From: Armigeres subalbatus | Taxonomy: Eukaryota > Arthropoda > Insecta > Diptera > Culicidae | NCBI RefSeq assembly: GCF_024139115.2 | Contig: NC_085139.1 | Span: 186,001 to 250,000 of the forward strand | DNA length: 64,000 nt | Direction: 5' to 3' | Part shown: piece after piece, positions 22,844-35,105 of the stretch | Layout of the letters: each line of letters opens with the position of its first letter | Numbering within the stretch: position 1 is the first letter of the stretch | Notes under the pieces: generated by a model | What the model was told of the DNA's origin: nothing | The model's database searches: none | Seen by the model: only the letters and a program-made list of their open reading frames with translations | Translations under genes and position numbers: made by a program

Positions 22844-24468
22844 AAATTACTTACGCTTAATATTCTTTACCCACTTCCCACCTACCCGAACTCGCTCAAC
22901 CCACTGAAAAAGAACGGAAAGTAACTTTCGAAGACAACTTTAAGACTGTAGCCACGGCAAACGCAATGGGAGTGAATTTTCCCAGCCCCGTGAAACGCAA
23001 TACAACTAAAACTCAAGCTAACTTCCTCAAATTACTTAACGGCATTTATTCTTTAATTCAGGTTGGACGTATCGGTACGGAATGGAAAAAGAGAGCTAAT
23101 CATGGCCATGAAAATACAAGCTCACATACCTGCGCAGGATTTTGCTTCACGATGCACTGATGCGAATACTCCGCCGGGAAGATGGCGACGATGTCCTCCG
23201 ACCAGGTTGTGGCGATGGCGGCCGATTGGCTTTGCCGCAGATGCTGCAGATTGGCGCGCAGCGATGGAGGTCGAGCTCGAGCGATATGGCCGAAACTAAA
23301 GATGCGGAGGGAGTGGCGGCTGGACGGAAGGCTTCCGATTTCGGAATCGAGAGTGGTCCGGAATAACCGTTCCCTCAAGCTAGTAGCTTCCTTTCCCTAA
23401 CGACCCGGCTTCGCGTACCTTTCCGGTTCACCGAGCGAGGACTAAAAGAAAGACTACTAACCGTCGGTTCGGGTTCGGTCCAGCGTACGATTAATGACGA
23501 CGTACGGGGACCGCACTCTCGGGACTGATCCACGGGGATTGGCTTGGGGATCTTACCTTCGACGGTTGATTGGTGACCGCCGAGTTTTCGCTTTTAGACG
23601 AGCGACTTCACTCCTCCTCCGTTTAACTACCTTTGCAGGCGGGCCTTAACGCACGCTCGAGCTCTCGATGTCCGTTGGACGAAATGGCGGGCCCTGTAGA
23701 CGCCACACGTATTCCCGTACCCGACTCCGGTCGAATACACAAATTCAGCCCGTACCAAAAAGCGCAATGCGCTGGAAAAGTCCACGCGAATTCATTTTAT
23801 TAACAAAACTTTACATTAAACATTTAAATTCGTTTTACCTTTTTGTACGTTTCACTAAACTAACTCGGTGTTCGCGGAATTCAAAAAACACGTCCTAATG
23901 ACGTCTGCTACGTTAACTGTTAATTTTAGAAATTTGATTAAAATAGACACAGAATAATTCACTCCAATCACACTTTACCTATTAGTCAAACTAGCCAAAC
24001 TCAACTTAAAATACTGAAAAACTTCGTAGCCTACTCGCAAACACTTCTAATCACCAGCCGTTCACTTAGCGAAATGATCGAGTTCTTGTCTGAATTTTAT
24101 AAAGAAACTTATCCTTTGAAAAGTCGTCAATTATTTTAAATTTGCGCCAAATAAATTTGAAATGGCGACAAAGAGTGCGCGCCTTCGGTGAGTCGATAAA
24201 AACGAGCACATGAGAACACTACAACAGTACATGGTCAATTTCTATTTGGATAATAATTTAGTCAAGACACAAACCTCGTAATCGACATACAAATAAAAAT
24301 TCAAATTTCTTTTCGTCCGGTTTGCAAATTATTTACGTAATGTAATGTTTCACTATTTGATTAATTCCAAATAACTTTAATTTATGATTTTACTTAAAAA
24401 GAGAAAAACGTCATAAATTCTTATTTTGACTTAATCACAAATTGATTGCAAAAACGTAAAACGTTACA
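22844..24468 (-). repeat. Gypsy LTR, copy A (low end)
   Basis: Begins TGTAACGTTTTACG on the minus strand (24468) and ends next to TGGAGCCAGCGACC. It matches 28944-30563 and 35030-36656 almost throughout; differences are mostly in homopolymer lengths. The two inner-facing LTRs continue past TGTAACG into the same post-pol sequence, whereas copy C does not, which fixes the terminus. It contains an open minus-strand frame (23378-23100) ending at a good splice donor CAG/GTATGTGAG (23130/23129). Confidence 0.75.
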
Positions 24469-24484
24469 TCACACACCCAGGTTT

Positions 24485-24821
24485 TATGAAAATTTGATCA
24501 GATTCACTGATCAAATTTTCATAACTCCCAGATTTGTGAGCCATAACATCAGTACTAAAAATTCCCTCTTGCAGTTGAATCAAATAAAACAGTTTTACTC
24601 AGCTTTTATATCCGTGAATAGAGTGTTTACTACCTACTACACCACTACTGAAACCACGATCAGCACAATGGATCTTATCCATCACTACCGCTGATCGTAA
24701 CTAACGTAAACCTGGCTGACTGTATCATCAATCCTTGATTGACACTTCTACAGTCAACGCTAAACAAAGCTGGATTATCAGATTTCATCAGAACAATGTG
24801 TCTGACCCATTTCTCTGATAA
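24485..24821. repeat. Row of four (mostly nested) hairpins beside the 3' LTR, copy A
   Basis: Four consecutive inverted repeats: (1) 24485-24501/24107+400 = 24507-24523, 17-bp perfect stem around TTTGATCAG, 5-nt loop; (2) 24656-24664/24690-24698 ACGATCAGC with inner ATGGAT/ATCCAT; (3) 24717-24724/24749-24756 TGACTGTA with inner TCAATC/GATTGA; (4) 24775-24782/24814-24821 TTATCAGA with inner TCAGA/TCTGA. All are conserved in the second unit (about 30580-30918). They lie between pol and the LTR. Confidence 0.8.
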
Positions 24822-25313
24822 CCACGAAACTAAATTAAAAGTTGAATTCTATCATCGAAACATTTTTTCGACCAGTCTAGAATTTCAAAAATATAGCGCA
24901 CAACCCTATTCACTTCAAATTACAAACTGACAGCATCTGAACTTGCATGCAATACATCGCGCTCAAGTTCTCACTGACAACTGACAAAACATCGCACTGT
25001 CATTATGAATGACGTCTGCGAAATAAACATCGCACTGTCAGTTGTCACGACCGAAATAAACAACAACAACGAAAAAGGAACTAAGAAACTCAGTTCTTGT
25101 TGGAAAAAGTGTTCTCGTTTTGGACAAGCTGCTATAAAGGACGTCGTGGGACCGATTTTTTTCCTAATTACTTCATCAAAACTGGGGAGTATTCGGTATT
25201 TTCGTACTTATTTCTAGTTTATCTAATCTTTTATTTATTTATTTACAGATTATCGTCGTGGGATTATTTTGCAACCGACCTCCGTCGGGGAAACTTAAAA
25301 GGAAACATAAAAA

Positions 25314-25932
25314 ATGAGCTGTCGAATCCAAATAATTTTACACGCGGCAATTATTCACTACGCGATATCTTCCCCCATCAACAATGGGATGTGTTATGAG
25401 TGTGAACCGGAAATTAATTGAGGAATCGAACGTATCGACTGTGGATCCGGAGTGTACCCGATCAGGAAAAAAGGAAACTGTTTACGAGTTCCTTCAAGAC
25501 ACCAACGCCGGCGGATGCCAGTGTCTTATAATCAGCCGTTATTTACCTTTTTTCTCCACGCGTTTTTGGACATCATGGCGGATCATGACAACACAACTCT
25601 TATCAATCGATAGCACAGAAAACATTGCCGAAACGCGACGAAAGTATCCTGCAATTGTAACCCCCACACTTCTCAGCGGAATACATCTCCAGAGAATATG
25701 CCGGGACGATAATTCAAAGGTAATTATTTGTTCTAATCTTCACTTCTCACTTCATATTAGCTTATACTAACTATTATTATGTGTTTTAGGTATCGAATCT
25801 CGAAAACTAAACCCGAATTATTTCAATGTGTGCGATCGAAGGGACGAAAAGGTTCGGCGTGGAGTGTATCCACAGCCAAGTATCCACGGCAGGTGGACCT
25901 ATTTATTCCGGAAAGCTAATTTTGATTCTCAG
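25314..25932 (+). pseudogene. Antisense intron-containing reading frame, copy A (frameshifted)
   Basis: This is the counterpart of the better-preserved frame at 31404-32021. ATG at 25314 has the context AACATAAAAA, the donor is at 25719/25720 and the acceptor at 25787/25788. Relative to the other copy, 1-nt differences (GGAGTG versus GGGTG; CCCCCAC versus CCCCAC; CGAAAAGG versus CGAAACAGG) throw the frame out. Its product is unknown. See the copy at 31404 for detail. Confidence 0.5.
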
Positions 25933-26266
25933 GTGAGTCAGTTCCATTTATCGACTAATATAAGCGTAAAGACTAACCTAGTTCTAAGTAGATTTGCAAT
26001 AGTCCTGTTCAGGTTAGACAGTATTACATGTTTTCGCTAAAATACTAACTTAATTACGTAAGCCTTTTCGCTAACAACAATTGCTGCATAGTTGATTCAT
26101 TTCAATTTGCTATTTACACATTTTGTCATTCTTGTATTTGGCTTGTAATATTTATCATAGATATTTTGCATTATGTTTGTACATTCCTTTGATCTAGGTA
26201 ATGTCATAGCTTTTAAAAATTGGTATTTTATAATATACTAATTTATCGCGATTTCTCATGCGGAAT

Positions 26267-28656
26267 TTATAAAACTGTCAAAAGATTTCTAAACTTAATA
26301 TTTTTTAGAAAATTTGCATGAAATATTCCTAAATTATTTCCATTTTCGTCCACAAGGTCGTAGCTATCACCTAAAACTCTTTCAACATATGCTACAACAT
26401 ATTTAGCTCCTAATTTTGCACAAAATCTTTCGATTTGTCTGATAATACTGTATTTTCTTTAATATTTTTCTCCTACTTGGTAGGTCGGTGCGTTTTACTT
26501 GATCTTAAATTATAGTATCTCGCTTGCTTTTGATACGCCTCAGATAGATTTTTCCTCACTTGTTGGTACAATTTTTCTCGCTCTGTGTCATTGAGTGAAG
26601 AGTAATTCGACCCGATAGAATGATGTCTCATTCTTTCGTACTCGGCTCCATTTGAGATCATGTTTCTCCCAAATGTGAGAAAATATGGTGAGTACTTAGT
26701 CGAATCGTGGACTGAGTTACGAATCGCACAAGCTATTTGCTGTAAATTCTCAGTCCAATGTTTATGGTTGCCTTTCAGAGTGGCTCTTATAGCTGTAGTA
26801 ACTACTTTATTCACCCTTTCTGTGTTATTAACTTGTGGGTGGTATGAAGGTGTGAGCCAATACTTCACCCATATTGCTTAAGTAATGCGGCAAAATCTTT
26901 AGAGGTAAATTGACTACCGTTATCTGTCAATACCATTTCTGGAACCCCGAAGAGCAAAAATATTGCCTGCTCTAAGAATTGTACCAATGACGAAGCCGTG
27001 GCTTGCCTAAATGGTTGGACCATGATGAACTTAGAGAACACATCCGTTACTACTAATAAACAAGTAAATTTACCCTTACCGGAGGAAGGAAAAGGACCAA
27101 CGTAATCTAACGTTATGAACTGAAACGGATAGTCACAATATTTCTTCTGTGACCCCATAGTCGGGGTTGGGTTTATATTTATTCCTTTCGATGTCTTACA
27201 AGGTAAACAGTTTTTACAAAACGTTTTGACCTCAGATGCCATTTGCGGCCAGAAATACTTTTCTTTTATCGCACTAAGAGTCTTTTCGTACCCTAAATGT
27301 GCTGGATTATGTACGTATTCAATTAAAGAGAGTCGTTCGGACTCTGGAGGATAATACTTCCATTCAAAGCGCTTGTCTCTGAATTTCAATGGTTCCTCAA
27401 CGTACTTGTAAATACACTTTCCAGTTACTTTGAAGTTTTTGTAATCGTGTGGAGCCTTTACGATTTTGTCAATTAGTTCAGTATAGGTTTGGTCTAAAAT
27501 ACGGATTGCGTTAATCCGAGATAAGCAATCAGCAAGAATATTGTCTTTACCTTTACGATACTGCAATACAAAATCGTAAGATTGTAGTTTAAGTGCCCAA
27601 CGGAGCAACCTTGAGTTCGCATTTGCTGCTGTGATCGAAAATAACCACGTTATGCTTTTGCAGTCTGTGATTACCGTAAAAGTTGTCCCTTCTATGTAGT
27701 GCCTAAAATTTTCCACCGCCATGAGTACTGCTAGGCACTCTTTCTCGGTGGCTGCATATTTTCTCTGGGTACTTGAAAGCTTTTTGCTGTAGTACCCAAT
27801 GATACGTTTTCCGTCATCAAATTGCTGCAACAGTGCTGCACCTACTGCTAACTGAGAAGCGTCTGTTTCAATTATAAACGGTCTTGTGTAATCGGGATTC
27901 GCCAAGACCGGTGCAGATGTTAAGACCGATTTAAGCCCCTCTAACGCCATCTCTGCCTCATCTGACCACTTAAACTTTTTACATTTCTTGAGTAAATCTG
28001 TTATCGGTGCAGTCAAATGGCTGTACCGTGGAATAAATTTTTGGTAGAAGCCCATCAGGCCCATTAGTCTTCTAACATCCCGGATAGATTTTGGCCTCGG
28101 GTAATTTAGGATTGGCTCTAATTTCGCGCTGTCAATGGACAGACCATTTTCTGTCAATAAGTATCCCAGGTATTTTACCTGTTTTCTACAAAAGCGGCTC
28201 TTCTCAACCGAAATGGTTAAACCTGCCTTTCTTAAACGGAGTGCAACTTCTTCTAGTAAACGGAAATGCTCTTCTAACGTTTCCGTCGCGATAATAATAT
28301 CATCAAGATAAACGAATACAAATGGCTCTAGGTCAGAACCCAATTGCTAAATTCATAAGTCTGTTCATTGTGAACGGTGCATTCTTTAATCCAAAGGGAA
28401 CCACTTTGAACCTGAACAGGCCTTTTGGGGTTCTGAATGCAGTGTAGTTCCTAGAGGATTCCTTCAGTGGAATTTGGAAATATGCATCCTTCAAGTCCAC
28501 AATACTGAAGTATTTCGCCTTCTGTAATCTGTGGAAAATCTCGGTCATGTTCCTCATAGGATACGCGTCTTTTTTCGTTACAGAATTAATCCGTCTCGAA
28601 TCAAGACAGACTCTAATTTTGCCATTTGCTTTCTTGACTGGCACTGGTCGCTGGCT
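26267..28656 (-). pseudogene. Ty3/gypsy pol, unit 1 (RT-RNase H-integrase)
   Basis: RT begins just after the joint at about 28650 (PVPVKKANGKIRVCLDSRR), with YFSIVDLKDAYFQIPL, FGLKNAPFTMNRLM and catalytic YLDD at 28310-28299. RNase H follows (FIIETDASQLAVGAALL; ATEKECLAVLMAVENFRHYI; CKSITWLF). The integrase has a zinc domain (HLGYEKTLSAIKEKYFWPQM, then CKNCLPCK), the core with LDYVGPFP, LTDNGSQFTS and NNTERVNKVV, and a C-terminal part ending at a stop at 26267. One extra base near 28336, one near 26870 and others near 26430 break an otherwise long frame. Gag and protease are missing. It would copy and insert the element if supplied with Gag. Confidence 0.9.
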
Positions 28657-29018
28657 CCAAAATTACTTACGCTTAATATTCTTTACCCACTTCCCACCTA
28701 CCCGAACTCGCTCAACCCACTGAAAAAGAGGATCCTAGAGGATTCCTTCAGTGGAATTTGGAAATATGCATCCTTCAAGTCCACAATACTGAAGTATTTC
28801 GCCTTCTGTAATCTGTGGAAAATCTCGGTCATGTTCCTCATAGGATACGCGTCTTTTTTCGTTACAGAATTAATCCGTCTCGAATCAAGACAGACTCTAA
28901 TTTTGCCATTTGCTTTCTTGACTGGCACTGGTCGCTGGCTCCAAAATTACTTACGCTTAATATTCTTTACCCACTTCCCACCTACCCGAACTCGCTCAAC
29001 CCACTGAAAAAGAACGGA
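28449..29018 (-). repeat. 285-bp tandem duplication across the LTR-RT joint, unit 1
   Basis: Sequence from CCTAGAGGATTCCTTC at 28449 to 28733 is repeated at 28734-29018. Each repeat holds the start of RT (PVPVKKANGKIRVCL) and the last about 75 bp of LTR. The identical arrangement exists at 34540-35105 in unit 2. Confidence 0.85.
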
Positions 29019-30563
29019 AAGTAACTTTCGAAGACAACTTTAAGACTGTAGCCACGGCAAACGCAATGGGAGTGAATTTTCCCAGCCCCGTGAAACGCAA
29101 TACAACTAAAACTCAAGCTAACTTCTTCAAATTACTTAACGGCATTTATTCTCTAATTCGGGTTGGACGTATCGGTACGGAATGGAAAAAAAAGAGCTAA
29201 TCATGGTCATGAAACAACAAGTTCACATACCTGCGCAGGATTTTGCTTCACGATGCACTGATGCGAATACTCCGCCGGGAAGATGGCGACGATGTCCTCC
29301 GACCAGGTTGTGGCGATGGCGGCCGATTGGCTTTGCCGCAGATGCTGCAGATTGGCGCGCAGCGATGGAGGTCGAGCTCGAGCGATATGGCCGAAACTAA
29401 AGATGCGGAGGGAGTGGCGGCTGGACGGAAGGCTTCCGATTTCGGAATCGATGGTCCGGAATAACCGTTCCCTTAAGCTAGTAGCTTCCTTCCCCTAACG
29501 ACCCGGCCTTGCGTACCTTACCGGTTCACCGAGCGAGGACTAAAGAAAGACTACTAACCGTCGGTTCGGGTTCGGTCCAGCGTACGATTATTGGTGACGT
29601 ACGGGGACCGCACTCTCAAAAATGATCCACGGAGATTGGCTTGGGGATCTTACCTTCGACGGTTGATTGGTGACCGCCGAGTTTTCGCTTTTAGACGAGC
29701 GACTTCACTCCTCCTCCGTTTAACTACCTTTGCAGGCGGGCCTTAACGCACGCTCGAGCTCTCGATGTCCGTTGGACGAAATGGCGGGCCCTGTAGACGC
29801 CACACGTATTCCCGTACCGACTCCGGTCGAATACACAAATTCAGCCCGTACCAAAAGCGCAATGCGCTGGAAAGTCAACGCGAATTCATTTTATTAACAA
29901 AACTTTACATTAAACATTTAAATTCGTTTTACCTTTTTGTACGTTTCACTAAACTAACTCGGTGTTCGCGGAATTCAAACAACACTCCCTAATGGCGTGA
30001 GCTACGTTAACTGTTAATTTTAGAAATTTGATTAAAATAGACACAGAATAATTCACTCCAATCACACTTTACCTATTAGTCAAACTAGCCAAACTCAACT
30101 TAAAATACTGAAAAACTTCGTAGCCTACTCGCAAACACTTCTGATTACCAGCCGTTCACTTAGCGAAATGATCGAGTTCTTGTCTGAATTTTATAAAGAA
30201 ACTTATCCTTTTGAAAAGTCGTCAATTATTTTAAATTTGCGCCAAATAAATTTGAAATGGCGACAAAGAGTGCGCGCCTTCGGTGAGTCGATAAAAAACG
30301 AGCACATGAGAACACTACAACAGTACATGGTCAATTTCTATTTGGATAATAATTTAGTCAAGACACAAACCTCGTAATCGACATACAAATAAAAATTCAA
30401 ATTTCTTTTCGTCCGGTTTGCAAATTATTTACGTAATGTAATGTTTCACTATTTGATTAATTCCAAATAACTTTAATTTATGATTTTACTTAAAAAGAGG
30501 AAACGTCATAAATTCTTATTTTGACTTAATCACAAATTGATTGCAAAAACGTAAAACGTTACA
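28944..30563 (-). repeat. Gypsy LTR, copy B (central, shared)
   Basis: It serves as the 3' LTR of unit 2 and the 5' LTR of unit 1. It has TGTAACG at 30563 on the minus strand and abuts TGGAGCCAGCGACC at 28943-28930. It matches copies A and C. Confidence 0.8.
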
Positions 30564-30579
30564 TCACACACCCAGGTTT

Positions 30580-30918
30580 TATGAAAATTTGATCAGATTC
30601 ACTGATCAAATTTTCCATAACTCAATTTGTGAGCCATAACATCAGTACTAAAAATTCCCTCTTGCAGTTGAATCAAATAAAACAGTTTTACTCAGCTTTT
30701 ATATCCGTGAATAGAGTGTTTACTACCTACTACACCACTACTGAAACCACGATCAGCACAATGGATCTTATCCATCACTACCGCTGATCGTAACTAACGT
30801 AAACCTGGCTGACTGTATCATCAATCCTTGATTGACACTTCTACAGTCAACGCTAAACAAAGCTGGATTATCAGATTTCATCAGAACAATGTGTCTGACC
30901 CATTTCTCTGATAACCAC
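30580..30918. repeat. Row of hairpins beside the LTR, copy B
   Basis: Same four hairpins as at 24485-24821. The first has one extra C in its right arm (AAATTTTCCATA), the others are unchanged (ACGATCAGC/GCTGATCGT; TGACTGTA/TACAGTCA; TTATCAGA/TCTGATAA). Confidence 0.8.
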
Positions 30919-31403
30919 GAAACTAAATTAAAAGTTGAATTCTATCATCGAAACATTTTTCGACCAGTCTAGAATTTCAAAAATATAGCGCACAACCCTA
31001 TTCACTTCAAATTACAAACTGACAGCATCTGAACTTGCATGCAATACATCGCGCTCAAGTTCTCACTGACAACTGACAAAACATCGCACTGTCATTATGA
31101 ATGACGTCTACCCAGAAATAAACATCGCACTGTCAGTTGTCACGACCGAAATAAACAACAACAACGAAAAAAGGAACTAAGAAACTCAGTTCTTGTTGGA
31201 AAAGTGTTCTCGTTTTGGACAAGCTGCTATAAAGGACGTCGTAGGACCGATTTTTCCTAATTACTTCATCAAAACTGGGGAGTATTCGGTATTTTCATAC
31301 TTATTTCTAGTTTATCTAATCTTTTATTTATTTATTTACAGATTATCGTCGTGGGATTATTTTGCAACCGACCTCCGTCGGGAAACTTAAAGGAAACATA
31401 AAA

Positions 31404-32021
31404 ATGAGCTGTCGAATCCAAATAATTTTACACGCGGCAATTATTCACTACGCGATATCTTCCCCATCAACAATGGGATGTGTTATGAGTGTGAACCGGA
31501 AATTAATTGAGGAATCGAACGTATCGACTGTGGATCCGGGTGTACCCGATCAGGAAAAAAAGGAAACTGTTTACGAGTTCCTTCAAGACACCAACGCCGG
31601 CGGATGCCAGTGTCTTATAATCAGCCGTTATTTACCTTTTTTCTCCACGCGTTTTTGGACATCATGGCGGATCATGACAACACAACTCTTATCAATCGAT
31701 AGCACAGAAAACATTGCCGAAACGCGACGAAAGTATCCTGCAATTGTAACCCCACACTTCTCAGCGGAATACATCTCCAAAGAATATGCCGGGACGATAA
31801 TTCAAAGGTAATTATTTGTGCTAATCTTCACTTCTCACTTCATATTAGCTTATACGAACTATTATTATGTGTTTTAGGTATCTAAGCTCGAAAACTAAAC
31901 CCGAATTATTTCAATGTGTGCGATCGAAGGGTCGAAACAGGTTCGGCGTGGAGTGTATCCACAGCCAAGTATCCACGGCGGGTGGACCTATTTATTCCGG
32001 AAAGCTAATTTTGATTCTCGG
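31404..32021 (+). CDS. Antisense, intron-containing reading frame between pol and LTR, copy B
   Basis: On the strand opposite to pol, ATG at 31404 (context AACATAAAA) opens 134 codons plus two bases to a donor AAAG/GTAATT at 31807/31808. An acceptor TTTTAG at 31877 starts exon 2 at 31878, which keeps the same frame open for 144 nt to a strong donor CGG/GTGAGT at 32021/32022. Upstream, TTATTTATTTACAG/ATTATCG at 31341/31342 could be the acceptor of a 5' non-coding intron. The protein includes SPSTMGCVMSVNRKLIEESN, KKETVYEFLQDTNAGG, ETRRKYPAIVTPHFSAEYIS and, across the splice, TIIQRYLSSKTKPELFQCVR. I recognise no family with confidence; the later part is faintly like the pre-knuckle region of LINE ORF1 proteins. 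A third exon is not identified. Confidence 0.45.
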
Positions 32022-32339
32022 GTGAGTCAGTTCCATTTATCGACTCATATAAGCGTAAGACTAACCTAGTTCTAAGTAGATTTGCAATAGTCCTGTTCAG
32101 GTTAGACAGTATTACATGTTTTCGCTAAAATACTAACTTAATCCTGTAAGCCTTTTCGCTAACAACAATTGCTGCATAGTTGATTCATTTCAATTTGCTA
32201 TTTACACATTTTGTCATTCTTGTATTTGGCTTGTAATATTTATCATAGTTGTTTTGCATTATGTTTGTACATTCCTTTGATCTAGGTAATGTCATAGCTT
32301 TTTAAAAATTGGTATTTTATAATATACTAATTTATCGCG

Positions 32340-34735
32340 ATTTCTCATGCGGAATTTATAAAACTGTCAAAAAGATTTCTAAACTTAATATTTTTTTAGA
32401 AAATTTGCATGAAATATTCCTAAATTATTTCCATTTTCGTCCACAAGGTCGTAGCTATCACCTAAAACTCTTTCAACATATGCTACAACATATTTAGCTC
32501 CTAATTTTGCACAAAAATCTTTCGATTTGTCTGATAATACTGTATTTTTCTTTAATATTTTTTCTCCTACTTGGTAGGTCGGTGCGTTTTTACTTGATCT
32601 TAAATTATAGTATCTCGCTTGCTTTTGATATGCCTCAGATAGATTTTCCTCACTTGTTGGTACAATTTTTCTCGCTCTGTGTCATTGAGTGAAGAGTAAT
32701 TCGACCCGATAGAATGATGTCTCATTCTTTCGTACTCGGCTCCATTTGAGATCATGTTTCTCCCCAAATGTGAGAAAATATGGTGAGTACTTAGTCGAAT
32801 CGTGGACTGAGTTACGAATCGCACAAGCTATTTGCTGTAAATTCTCAGTCCAATGTTTATGGTTGCCTTTCAGAGTGGCTCTTATAGCTGTAGTAACTAC
32901 TTTATTCACCCTTTCTGTGTTATTAACTTGTGGGTGGTATGAAGGTGTGAGCCAATGCTTCACCCCATATTGCTTAAGTAATGCGGCAAAATCTTTAGAG
33001 GTAAATTGACTACCGTTATCTGTCAATACCATTTCTGGAACCCCGAAGAGCAGAAATATTGCCTGCTCTAAGAATTGTACCAATGACGAAGCCGTGGCTT
33101 GCCTAAATGGTTGGACCATGATGAACTTAGAGAACACATCCGTTACTACTAATAAACAAGTAAATTTACCCTTACCGGAGGAAGGAAAAGGACCAACGTA
33201 ATCTAACGTTATGAACTGAAACGGATAGTCACAATATTTCTTCTGTGACCCCATAGTCGGGGTTGGGTTTATATTTATTCCTTTCGATGTCTTACAAGGT
33301 AAACAGTTTTTACAAAACGTTTTGACCTCAGATGCCATTTGCGGCCAGAAATACTTTTCTTTTAACGCACTAAGAGTTTTTCGTACCCTAAATGTGCTGG
33401 ATTATGTACGTATTCAATTAAAGAGAGGCGTTCGGACTCTGGAGGATAATGCTTCCATTCAAAGCGCTTGTCTCTGAATTTCAATGGTTCCTCAACGTAC
33501 TTGTAAATACACTTTCCAGTTACTTTGAAGTTTTTGTAATCGTGTGGAGCCTTTACGATTTTGTCAATTAGTTCAGTATAGGTTTGGTCTAAAATACGGA
33601 TTGCGTTAATCCGAGATAAGCAATCAGCAAGAATATTGTCTTTACCTTTTACGATACTGCAATACAAAATCGTAAGATTGTAGTTTAAGTGCCCAACGGA
33701 GCAACCTTGAGTTCGCATTTGCTGCTGTGATCGAAAATAACCACGTTATGCTTTTGCAGTCTGTGATTACCGTAAAGTTGTCCCTTCTATGTAGTGCCTA
33801 AAATTTTCCACCGCCATGAGTACTGCTAGGCACTCTTTCTCGGTGGCTGCATATTTTCTCTGGGTACTTGAAAGCTTTTGCTGTAGTACCCAATGATACG
33901 TTTTCCGTCATCAAATTGCTGCAACAGTGCTGCACCTACTGCTAACTGAGAAGCGTCTGTTTCAATTATAAACGGTCTTGTGTAATCGGATTCGCCAAGA
34001 CCGGTGCAGATATTAAGACCGATTTAAGCCCCTCTAGCGCCATCTCTGCCTCATCTGACCACTTAAACTTTTTACATTTCTTGAGTAAATCTGTTATCGG
34101 TGCAGTCAAATGGCTGTACCGTGGAATAAATTTTGGTAGAAGCCCATCAGGCCCATTAGTCTTCTAACATCCCGGATAGATTTTGGCCTCGGGTAATTTA
34201 GGATTGGCTCTAATTTCGCGCTGTCAATGGACAGACCATTTTCTGTCAATAAGTATCCCAGGTATTTTACCTGTTTTCTACAAAGCGGCTCTTCTCAACC
34301 GAAATGGTTAAACCTGCCTTTCTTAAACGGAGTGCAACTTCTTCTAGTAAACGGAAATGCTCTTCTAACGTTTCCGTCGCGATAATAATATCATCAAGAT
34401 AAACGAATACAAATGGCTCTAGGTCGAACCCAATTGCTAAATTCATAAGTCTGTTCATTGTGAACGGTGCATTCTTTAATCCAAAGGGAACCACTTTGAA
34501 CCTGAACAGGCCTTTGGGGTTCTGAATGCAGTGTAGTTCCTAGAGGATTCCTTCAGTGGAATTTGGAAATATGCATCCTTCAAGTCCACAATACTGAAGT
34601 ATTTCGCCTTCTGTAATCTGTGGAAAATCTCGGTCATGTTCCTCATAGGATACGCGTCTTTTTCGTTACAGAATTAATCCGTCTCGAATCAAGACAGACT
34701 CTAATTTTGCCATTTGCTTTCTTGACTGGCACTGG
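32340..34735 (-). pseudogene. Ty3/gypsy pol, unit 2
   Basis: Same RT-RNase H-integrase layout as unit 1, in more pieces: RT at about 34735-34270 (FGLKNAPFTMNRLM, YLDD), RNase H about 34050-33720, integrase 33720-32600 (HLGYEK; CKNCLPCK; LTDNGSQFTS; NNTERVN). Nearly all breaks are single-base length changes in runs, for example an extra T in CCTTTTACG near 33648, and at several of them unit 1 is intact while at the extra base of unit 1 near 28336 unit 2 is intact. This pattern suggests recent copies or sequencing error rather than long decay. Confidence 0.9.
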
Positions 34736-35105
34736 TCGCTGGCTCCAAAAATTACTTACGCTTAATATTCTTTACCCACTTCCCACCTACCTGAACTCGC
34801 TCAACCCACTGAAAAGAGGATCCTAGAGGATTCCTTCAGTGGAATTTGGAAATATGCATCCTTCAAGTCCACAATACTGAAGTATTTCGCCTTCTGTAAT
34901 CTGTGGAAAATCTCGGTCATGTTCCTCATAGGATACGCGTCTTTTTCGTTACAGAATTAATCCGTCTCGAATCAAGACAGACTCTAATTTTGCCATTTGC
35001 TTTCTTGACTGGCACTGGTCGCTGGCTCCAAAATTACTTACGCTTAATATTCTTTACCCACTTCCCACCTACCCGAACTCGCTCAACCCACTGAAAAGAA
35101 CGGAA
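34540..35105 (-). repeat. 285-bp tandem duplication across the LTR-RT joint, unit 2
   Basis: CCTAGAGGATTCCTTC at 34540 and again at 34823 start the two repeats, matching 28449-29018 in unit 1. Confidence 0.85.

Noticed and set aside
23063..23400. Plus-strand LTR open frames (Arg/Trp-rich) as genes
   Set aside because: Three plus-strand frames overlap each other and the sense-strand frame in a GC-rich block; no single one is favoured.
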